64,000 nucleotides of DNA from Heligmosomoides polygyrus polygyrus (lineage: Eukaryota; Nematoda; Chromadorea; Rhabditida; Heligmosomidae), in the NCBI GenBank assembly GCA_947396885.1, contig OX377206.1, positions 3,685,634-3,749,633 of the forward strand, read 5' to 3'. The notes under the pieces are model-generated. The model did not search any database. It had not been told where the DNA came from and saw only the letters and a program-made list of their open reading frames with translations. The first letter of the stretch is position 1, and every line of letters begins with the position of its first letter. A program made the position numbers and the translations under genes. Shown piece by piece: positions 53,111 through 62,051 of the stretch.

Positions 53111-54445
53111 GCAATTCTGGAAGATAACTTGAAAAAACAGAGTTTCTTCCCCAAATTTAGAAGTACGAGCTTGTTATGCGGTGATGTCGGGATCCTGAAG
53201 CGCTTTAGATTTGAAGCATGTTCCTGAGACGTATTTTGAAAAATAAAAAATAAAAAGTAAATGGAGCACGCTGCGGTGGGCAATACAATTCTTTCTAGAC
53301 AATGAAAACGGCTACTCAAAGGGGCTAATCAATATTCTTTTCATGGTAAAATTTGGTTGTACAGGAAGACGGAGACGGAATGCATGGCGCATCCCAGGTG
53401 GTCCTTTTTTCAGCGGTTTTGCTTAGACTTAAAAATACTCGCGACAGCATATATGACTCGTGAGTATGTGGTAGTTCATGAACAATCTCTGCGAAAGATG
53501 CAAAGAATCCTAATTTTTTTTTACAATTTTCATTGTTTTTTTTTTTGGCAGTCCAGCGTTAATCTTTGCACTCAGTTTTTTTAGTAAACGCCTAAGATAG
53601 TTGGGTTTGTTGGGGTATACATAATAGCATGATTCCGATAGCGAACGTAAAGCATAAAGGGGCAATAAAGGGCAGAGGCCGGCGTTAATTAATTTCTTTG
53701 AGAATGCGTCACACATTCTACTCCCACGGAACGTTGTGGATGCAATTTGTGAGGGTATTTGATCTCAACAGTGGTTGCGGTGGCTAGTCAATGAAGAAGT
53801 TAGTGCCTTATCCTTCCTATACAATTCTTATACCAATACACCTACTCAGGAGTGATGGAATGAGAAGGAAGCAACAACATCGGTTCTAGGCAGCCCCCTC
53901 CAACCAGGATTGCCTCCTGACCTGGGGCTGATCAATCTTTCACAGATGCGACAGGCAGATGCGACCCTAGTTAGGAGATTCGCTTTACCAGCACCTCCCT
54001 CGAAATTCTCTGGGCATTCTTATACCACAAAGCACACACTGGTCCCTTGAAGAGATTCAGGCTAGGTGATGATGGCGCAAATTCACCACACGCTCCCCCC
54101 TCCCCCCCCCCCCCACCTCGAACCGGGATTGAACTCATTTCAGCTTCCTGATGCTACATTACAGTATACCAGGTGTAGCCTGCGTAGTGTTGACCTGTTG
54201 ACCTAGTTGTTCATCGACAGACCACCCCGGGGCCAGACCGATAGACCACACTCATTGTCAGCCGTAAGAGGTGGTATAACACAGAACGCTCTATTTTAAA
54301 TTGAATCACCTTCCTTTTCCCACGTCTTCTCCCGCTCATGGTGTTTTATATAAACGCATAGAGTCTTATCTACCCTCTGAAATTCTGTGTTAATTTTTCT
54401 TTACGGCTGAATTTTCGACTTTGTCGCCTTCTTCATGGTCTAGAT

Positions 54446-55410
54446 CAGGGGTGCACGTTTAACGGTTAACGATCTAACGAATTTAACGAATTATCAGCAT
54501 TTTTCGTTAAAATCTGGGTTAACGACTTAACGGAAATTTTTAGAAATTTGACGGATTTTTTAACGGACATTTTTCTCAGTAAGTTTATCACTTTTCCCCT
54601 TAATTTTCACTAATATTGCAGGCCTCATCCTTCCGATTAGAAGATGAGATTCCTGAAAAGCTATGGAAATCAGCAAGAATTTTTTAATGCTTTGATACTT
54701 TCATATCCTTATAGATTCGTTAACGTGCTTGGCGGCTCAGCGCAGTACTTCTATATCTCCAAATTGTATTATTTCCAAAATCTTTATGGGGCATTTGAAT
54801 TTTTGGAATTTATTTATTTATTTGTTCGCGCAGAGAATTTGGTTTGCTGCAATGCGTTTGAAAGAATATTTGGATTCCGGGAGGGAGGTAGTCTTACTAA
54901 ATTGTAGGTAGGCTAATCCTGCTCTAATTGTAAAAATTTAGCATGATGCATTTTAGAGATACAAAAGTTCTGCGCTGAGCTGCCAAGCACGTTAACAAAT
55001 CCACAAAGATACTGGTCCGACCCACCCCCCGTGTAAGATATGCTTGCCCGCACTTGGCGCTGCTCATCCCAAAACACTTTTGCTCGCCACCTGAAACACC
55101 CAGAGGAAGAGAACGTTTTCAGTCAATGGGCGTGTTCTCAATGATTTAAGAAAAACAATAATGATATAAAATTTTCGCCCTTTCGGCCGTATGGGATCGC
55201 GTGACACGATGTCGTGTCACGGTTCCGATGTTGCAAAAAATCGATTGGTCCCACGCACCACGCACGCGAAAATCTTGCGTTCCTCAACGTGTTAACAGTG
55301 GTAGGCTTTTAATTGTATCTTCATGAATTCTTTCTGTACTAGCGGGCAGCGAGATTCTGCACGCTCGTAGAACAATCACACAAAACGGTTTCGCAAAGAG
55401 CTAAGAAAGA
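54446..55410. mobile_element. hAT-A, copy 2 (right end missing)
   Basis: The left end CAGGGGTGCACGTTTAACGG is intact and preceded by GTCTAGAT (54438-54445), the same target as copy 1. Collinear with 6996-7920, then replaced at 55411 by Penelope-like sequence. TTAACG/CGTTAA words crowd the left subterminal region. Short frames (54644-54911) recur in copy 1 but show no domain. Confidence 0.7.
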
Positions 55411-55411
55411 G

Positions 55412-55966
55412 GGGAATCCTGATTTCAGTACCGAAGTGCGAAACTGCATTCGCAAAGCTGGTCTTGATAGCATGGTCCGCATGATCGAGGTTCCGCCGGC
55501 CAATCTCAAGGCACGTCTCGTTAGGAATCGACTATACGATTCCTGCTGTAAGACTCGCCAGTGTATTATCTGCCCATTCGGTAAGGAGGGAGACTGCATG
55601 GTCTCAGGTGTGGTATACCTTATAAAATGCACGAGTTGCAACGGCGAGTACATTGGCGAGACGGGTAGACCCCTTGGGGAGCGCGTTAAAGAGCATTTGG
55701 GCATGCTTCGTAGGTGCGACATCACCGGTCCGTTGGGTGAGCACAGGCTACGGTGTCACAATGGCGCGGGCATTGACGTGGCGGTGACGATATTGGCACG
55801 CGAGTTCGAGATCTCGGCGCGCAAAACACTAGAAGCGCTGTGGATTGCCGCTAGGAACCCCACGATCAACAGGAAGGAGGAACGCGTAGCGGTGATACAG
55901 GAGCTGGCTCCGTACGTTGACCTTTGCGGTCTCGAACCGGAGGACAGTCCGCCAGAGGCTCGCTAG
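55412..55966 (+). pseudogene. Penelope-like element, C-terminal GIY-YIG endonuclease fragment
   Basis: An open frame from the break with hAT-A runs to TAG at 55964-55966. The part from the GTG at 55436 is 176 residues: a Cys-rich segment (CCKTRQCIICPFGKEGDC, about 37-54), then the GIY-YIG core (VVYLIKCTSCNGEYIGETGR, about 59-78, and PLGERVKEHLG), a GPLGEHRLRCH region and a C-terminal helix with RKTLEALWIAARNPTINRKE, whose Glu and Asn fit the GIY-YIG active-site pattern. Cys-rich motif plus GIY-YIG at the C-terminus is typical of Penelope-like retroelements, where the nuclease nicks target DNA. The RT domain is missing, so this is a 5'-truncated copy. A GIY-YIG host nuclease is less likely given the flanks. 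Confidence 0.7.
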
Positions 55967-57239
55967 GAGGGTGAACCGAAGGTGACCTCATCCCCTCATG
56001 TGTCGCCTTAGAAGGGGGACCGTTCGCCCATTTGCACTGGACTGTTTGTGTTACCTCCTGTCGCAGCGGTGGCCGCTCTTGTAGTTTTGCCTCCCGATGT
56101 TGATATTATTAGTTTATCAGTGAAATGCCACAACAAGAACGATTCCTAGTTAGTAACCTAAACAAACAACAAATGCCCCTCAAGGTCGAGTCGACACGAC
56201 TGAGAAAGGGCTGGAGGCTGGTACGGCTGGACTCATGCGTCTCATCAAGGGGGACTCTTGGAAAGGAGGAGCGAGTTGTGCGTCCTGTCGAAAGGGTTAT
56301 GGTGAGGAAAAACGGGACTTGGGATTCCAGTTGAGGGGTTCTCGGGTTAAGGAGCTGGATCCGTGGCGTCCATTCGACGGGGCTGTCGGAGTGGAGGAGC
56401 GAGTTCGGCGTCCTGTCGACGGGCAGCAGCAGTCTTATTCGGTCCACTTCCGGCCCAAAATTGTTCGAGTCGTTGACGAGGTACGGTAGATTGCACGAAA
56501 CGGTAGACGGCGCCAATTTTGAAGTTGCGTTTGGCGCGACACTGGGGGCCGCCGACGAAGTATCCTTCCGAATACGAGATGACGAAGTAGTTGAGCGTAG
56601 TCGATGCTGACGACGATGCTGACGATTGTTAAGACAGGCGATCCCAGAGCATGAGGTCCGATGCATGAGGTTGGGGTCGAGGAAGTGTCGACTCGAGGAG
56701 AACTCATTATATGGATGTGCCCAGAACTACGAGTTAGCCCTACCCATACCAAACGGGTCAACTAAGTGACACGTCAACAATAAAAGCAGCGCAACAGTAA
56801 CAATCGTGACACGAAACAAATAGATAACACTTAACGTGACGAAGATGACGTATCTCTTGGCGGAATTAGGTAGAAGTAGATCGCAGAGGGTAGTAGTTGA
56901 GGAGTCGGACTTCGAAAGCAGCAGCCATACGCGTAGTTTGAGTGGGACTCGACCGGACTTCGTTTATCGACCATTCGTGCTCGTGACGACGGTTGACCAT
57001 GATCGTGATGGCGCGGAGGGACCTCGGAAATTCTTGACTTCACGACGGACCGCAGACAAGTTAAGAACAGATAAATTTCCTACTGAGTGCCGTTTTGCAC
57101 CGTTATGTGATCAAAATGCTTGAGTGGGAGAGATTTCCTCAAAACTTTGCCTACTTGATTTAGTTCCGAAAGGTAATTGACGGCTAAAAAATTCTTTATG
57201 TGGTCTCCCTCCACGAGCGCTTTCGCAACTGCGAATAGT
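55967..57239. other. GC-richer stretch of unknown nature
   Basis: Both strands have medium-length open frames (minus 56109-56666; plus 56125-56334, 56235-56489, 56836-57123). The plus frames repeat an EERVVRPVERV / EERVRRPVDG theme, so the DNA has an internal imperfect repeat. No RT, gag, protease or transposase motif is recognised. It may be the 3' part of the Penelope-like element or the remnant of an LTR element; I cannot decide. Confidence 0.3.
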
Positions 57240-57276
57240 TCATTATTACAATAACGCGGCGTTATTGTAACAATGA
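57240..57276. repeat. 37-bp palindrome at the edge of the BEL/Pao block
   Basis: TCATTATTACAATAACGC (57240-57257) and GCGTTATTGTAACAATGA (57259-57276) pair with one mismatch around a single G. It lies just outside the region where AGGCGT words begin (57296). Confidence 0.7.
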
Positions 57277-57445
57277 ATGAGGCTCACAACTATTTAGGCG
57301 TGATTGAAATAGCGTCCTTGATTCATGTCTGGTATAGGCGTTCATTCTCTTTATCGTTTAGTCATGTGTAAGAACTAACGGCAATATTGGAGTCAAAAAT
57401 GAGCAGTTTCTTTTGAGCAGCAATTCAGTAATCTTAAAATGTCTC

Positions 57446-59463
57446 CTAACCCTCTCTGTCTAACCTTGCCCTCTTACGCGAGCGGTATGAGGTGTATGAA
57501 CACTCAGACAGACGGCTCATCATGTCGTAGTATTCCTGAAGTGGGCCCTCAACGTCATTTATGATCACATCTCCTTGGCCACATAAGGCCTGATGATGAG
57601 TATATGAATGGCAGGTGAGGCACCAGCTTCTTCGTTTGCATTGTCCTGGCTCGTGGCGACTAATGCACTTAAGGCACCTCCCTGCTCTCACCAATGACAT
57701 AGCTCTTTCCGAAAGTTTAGGCGTCCTCATGCAGAGTGCGCTGTAATGGTTCCGGCTTCCGCAAAACACGCAACCGTTATAATTCGGAGGAGGCGTGGTT
57801 GATACGAACTGATCTCTGGATCGTTGCGATCCAGGCTGGGGGCGGGGGAGGAAAGACCATGTGTTCTTCTTGAGGCGTTGTTGATGTCTGATTTGGCTCC
57901 ATGGTAATCTTTTTTGGCGATTTCACATCCTCCAGGTGCGATTCAAGGAAGGTGCGCAACTTTGAGATAATATCATAGGCGTAGTTGAGAGTTGTATCCG
58001 CATCAGCAAACAGGGTGTTGATCTTCAAGGGCGTGACTCCAAACCGGTGTAGCTTGGAGGCGAGATCGGCGAGCTCCTTGGAGGGTTCGAAGACGCGTGG
58101 TAGTAGTTTCCTTTCCACTATACTGCGTTGGCAATTTATATTGGCTATCAGTGTGGTTGCATCTTGAATCCATCTCAATATTTTTCGGACATTGTCCCAA
58201 GGCGTTCCTGCGACCTCAATGTGAAGCGATGTTAGGGCTTTGCAATGGCAATTCAACGATTTCAGCGCTTGAGTCACGCAGAAAACGGTGAAATCGCCAT
58301 TCATCCCCTCATTGATTTAGGTTGGAGTAGGCGTTATAATTTCGTCGGTAGCTTTATCCCTCAGGAACAAATATAGCTCGTCTTTGAGGTAGGCGTCAAT
58401 GTGTTTGAAATCGCGATTTGAGAGGTGCGAAATAGAGAAGACGTGGTCTACATTGACCGCCAGGGTTAGCAACTGAAGAAGCTCAAGCGCGAAGGAATAG
58501 TTGTTGGAAACTATTGTCGTATTCGAACAATCCGCTGCACAATCACCGTTAGGATCCCTACCCTCGCACAAATTTTTAATTTTTTGTAAAAGCGTGGGGG
58601 CCTCGTTCTTGTCCGAAGTGGATTTTAACCCATTGACGACCGCGCGGCAAATCGCGTGTCTGGCGCGTGGGACCGCGCGCTGGGACCGCCTTGAGGCTCG
58701 AATCTCGTGCACTCACTACTTCACGGTATTTCAAATGAAGCTCCCTCTCCAATGGGTGAGCCACATATTGGAAAAGGGCGGAAGAGGTTCGAAGCAAAAA
58801 GTAGAAAATGTATTTCCTGCTACGAAAAGATCAACACAGAAAAGGGCGCACGTTGGTCACGAATCATGCAAATAAGGTGACCACACGATGTAGCAAGTGT
58901 TTGAAATATTTTTTCTAAATTGGGTTCAAGTTTTTCGCAAGAAATTTGACTAGATGTCTTAACCATGACCATTTTTGTAAGATATACATAGCTGCTCGTG
59001 AGTAGTATCTACTTATTTGAGGTTTGAATAGTGTGTTGTGCTGATTTTTTTATCAAAGCTTTCGTTAGAAGTAAGTGATTCTCAGACCACTCTGCAGGTA
59101 GCATTGGTAGCATCCAACGAATCTAATGAATACTAGTAAACTATGAAAAATCGAGGAAGTGCGCCGCAGCGAACATTTTTTTAACCGCGGGCTAAAATTG
59201 GGCCGCGCGGTCCCACGCGACAGAAAAACTGCGGGCCGAAATTGGGCCGCGCGGTCGTCAATGGGTTAAGCTAATCTCTCCATTTATCTTCTGCTCCGCC
59301 ATTTGGGGGAAAGCTGATAACGAGCTAAGCAGTAGTTGTTTATCCACCCCCTCGAGTTTATACTGCTATCCACGACATTATCGTTTGAGCTTGGAGTATC
59401 AACTGACCTCCTTGACTGAGCCATGCCATCCTTGACTGAGCCGGACATGTCGATGGATGCCAT
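57446..59463 (-). pseudogene. BEL/Pao Gag, broken
   Basis: Runs on the minus strand from a probable ATG (59463-59461, MASIDMSGS) to TAG at 57446. The C-terminal part has three zinc knuckles: CVFCGSRNHYSALC (CX2CX4HX4C), CLKCISRHEPGQC and CLTCHSYTHHQALC, which bind genomic RNA. The middle (58304-57777) is a helical Gag region (SLNCHCKALTSLHIEVAGTP, typical of Pao-family DUF1759-like Gag). Damage: a probable shift in a C-run near 59307, the piggyBac-like MITE (58629-59265), an in-frame TAA at 58317-58319 and a one-base shift in the C-rich run at about 57836-57852. The protein is not produced. The protease and pol expected after it are not found to the left. Confidence 0.72.
58629..59265. mobile_element. 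piggyBac-like MITE inside gag
   Basis: TTAA flanks both ends (58625-58628, 59266-59269) and the TIR is CCCATTGACGACCGCGCGG at one end with its complement at the other, including a second GGCCGCGCGGTCCCACGCG-type subterminal repeat. TTAA target plus CCC start is the signature of piggyBac superfamily elements. The 637 bp have no transposase. Confidence 0.85.
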
Positions 59464-60113
59464 TACCGGAGCCCACGTGGGTACTCGAACCCTTATTCAC
59501 CTGAAAACAGCGAAAAAAACTTGACGAAAGGGCGAAAATGGGAGACCGGACCGTGAAACAGGCGTAATGTGCGGAAATCAGGAGCGATCTTAGACATAGG
59601 AAGGTTCTAGCAACCTCGTGTGAAGGCTTAGGAATCCAAAATTGAAGAAAAACGTTTATTTCCTCGGCGAAGGACAAGTGGTTTAATAATAGGCGTGAAA
59701 TAGGCGACCTAGTGTGCAATTGCACCGAAACATCCTAACGTGCGAAACAGCGAGCAAATGACGCTTAGACGGGAAGCGGATGAGGAAACGTGTGAAACGT
59801 GAGTGTTTTAGCCTAGATTGGTTTGAAATTTTGAAGTTTGAGGGATGTTTATAAGGTCTTTTCATTGGTGTCCTTGTTTAACATATTTTTAAGAAATAAG
59901 CCCAGAATCGGGCGAAAGGCATGAAAATAGTAAAATACTATTTAACCGTATCCCGTTAGCATTAGAGCACGTTTTGGACAGACCTTTAAACTTCACAAAC
60001 TTCACTGATTCAAGAGGCGTAATGGAATTCCTTTGTGGGGATGGTGAGTACAAGAAAACAGGAAGACAAACTGAACGATAACTATCACAACATGACAACA
60101 AATCAACGAGTTG
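59464..60113 (-). other. Presumed LTR and 5' leader between pol and gag
   Basis: Non-coding DNA between the end of one pol and the start of gag, as expected for an LTR shared by, or between, head-to-tail elements. On the minus strand it begins near TGTTGTGATAG, has AATAAA at about 59657, and ends before gag with GGGTTCGAGTACCCACGTGG, which resembles a tRNA T-arm sequence. LTR borders and primer-binding site could not be fixed because a second copy is not in the window. Confidence 0.4.
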
Positions 60114-62051
60114 TTAGTTTTTGCACGTTCGCGATGGTTGTTTGCGCCTTTCACTTGTTGACGGTTGTATCTTTTCGCCATAATTTTCTACTGCACGTAT
60201 TTCCAACGGATAGAGGTGGTTTATTGAGCGTTCTAATGTATTTCCCTTAGGCGTTCGTACTGCTGCGGACCTAATGGTACCATCTTCGCTGAGCTTCGTT
60301 GCTATTACGATTCCTAAAGGCCATTGGTTCCTAGATAGTGACTCGTCGGCAATTATTACGACGTCGTTGATTGCGATTTCACAAGGAGTTGAGCGTCCCT
60401 GTCGTAACCGTTTTTGATTGCGATCAGCGACAGCTTGCAAGTAGTCAATATGCCATAGCTTCCAAAAGTATTCAAGACAGAGGATATTGCTATTGTGCCA
60501 CTGTATTAGGCGTTCTTTTGCAGAAATTGAGTAATCGCATTCATCTAAAGGATCCGAACATGGGAAGTTCAACTCAACTTCGGGAGAAATGAAGTCGATA
60601 GGTCGTATTATTTTGAAGTCAGAGTCCGACGAACGTACTGATGTCAACGGTCGAGAATTCATGACCGACTCTGCTTCAACGACTAATGTGTAGAATTGTT
60701 CGAATGGTAGGATTGAACGTCCCACGGTTTTCCTGAAGGCGTTTTTGAATATGCCTACTAGGCGTTCATAAAAGCCCCCTTTCCATGGAGAAAGAGGGGT
60801 GATGAATCTCCAGGAAATATTGCGGTTTGTTCCGAAATCCTTAACTGTCTGATTGGCGAAAATGTGTGTAAGGCATTCGCTGCCTGATTTAAATGTTGTT
60901 GAGTTATCGCTTATAACGACCTCTGGTATCCCTCTACGAGCACTGAATCGTCTGAATGCCATGAGAAATTCCGTCGCTGTGTTGTTTTTGACTGTTTCCA
61001 GGTGAACAGCCCTTGTTGCCATGCATGTAAAGAGACATACCCAGGCTTTGCAAACTGCACCCGAGCTGCTTCGATATGGCAAAGGGCCTAAGTAATCCAG
61101 ACCAGTCTTTTGGAAAGGTCTGCACCTAGTTACGCGTTCTTTGGGCAGGCTAGGCATATTAGGATAACGATAGGCGTTTCCATTTGCTTTTTTGCAAATA
61201 GTACACGTCCTAAGGATCTTCGCGACGACTGAAAGAATCTTGGGTATGAAGTACTTCGCTTTTAACGCGCTAACAGTTTGTTGCACCCCAGAGTGCATCA
61301 GGCGTTTGTGATAATGAAGAATGAGAAGTTTCGTCAAGGCGTGTTTTGCAGACAGCAAAATAGGACACTTGGAGTCCATTGCGATGTTAGCGTTTTGTAA
61401 GCGATTTGGGCACCTAATCAAGCCTTCTTCAGTACAGTGCGCATTGAACTTTTCGAGTGGAAGTTTCTTCAGCTCGAGTGAGCTTTCTCGATAATGTTCA
61501 ATTAGAAGGACATGCTCAGCCATACGAAACTCTTCGGCAGTTAAGTTACCGTTTGTAGTGCAACTTTCGACGAGAGGCATGCTACTGGCTAAACGTTCCT
61601 TCAAAAGGGGAGACCTGAGACGCGAAAAGATGCGAATTCGAAGAAATTTGAAGGCGTAAACAACGATACGAACGAGCTTTACATAGCGATTGGTGCAGTG
61701 AAATGGAACAACAGATTCGTACGTGTCATCCATGTCGGCCTTGCATAAAATGTGCACCTTTAATTCGAGATCGTCCTGGTCTATCCCATTAGGGGGAATT
61801 GAGAAGTCCATTTGACTGTGTGGCCATTTTTCTTCCTGCAATTCGAGAAATCTCGGTCCATGCCACCATATATGTTGCTCCGTTGTGTTTGTGCTAAGAC
61901 CACGCGTTGCGCAGTCTGCCGGGTTATCGGAAGACTGAACGTAGTGAAGTTTAGGCGTTATGTTTTGATTTCGAATTTCATCTAAATTTTTCCTAATAGC
62001 AACAGCTTTGTTTTGGACGAAGGTTTTTGTGCTTTCTTTGAGTGAAGCCAA
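60114..62051 (-). pseudogene. BEL/Pao pol, RNase H end and integrase
   Basis: The 645-codon frame is the continuation of pol in a second frame. Residues about 39-50 (SSDNPADCATRG) hold the last RNase H Asp. The integrase zinc-binding region is at about 246-286 (LHYHKRLMHSG ... CTIC), followed by the catalytic core: TGLDYLGPL (D about 319), VISDNSTTFKSG (D about 382) and WKGGFYERLVGIFK (E about 429). The C-terminal part (about 555-625) matches the domain that follows integrase in Pao elements (RQGRSTPCEIAINDVVIIAD, NQWPLGIV). Integrase would insert the cDNA into chromosomes. The frame overlaps the upstream pol frame near 62020, where an A-run (T-run on plus, 62023-62027) has a one-base indel; the true protein would be continuous. 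Confidence 0.88.

Larger units (their letters stand above)
49926..54445 (+). repeat. Duplicon D, copy 2
   Basis: Collinear with 4401-6995; P2 (50953-52991) accounts for nearly all of the extra length. It shares a TA target position, a SINE and the hAT-A insertion with copy 1. A poly-C run near 54098-54113 is longer than the one in copy 1. No gene is recognised. Confidence 0.75.

Noticed and set aside
56109..56666. 185-codon minus-strand frame
   Set aside because: Ser/Arg/Thr-rich, opposed by equally plausible plus-strand frames, and without recognisable motif.
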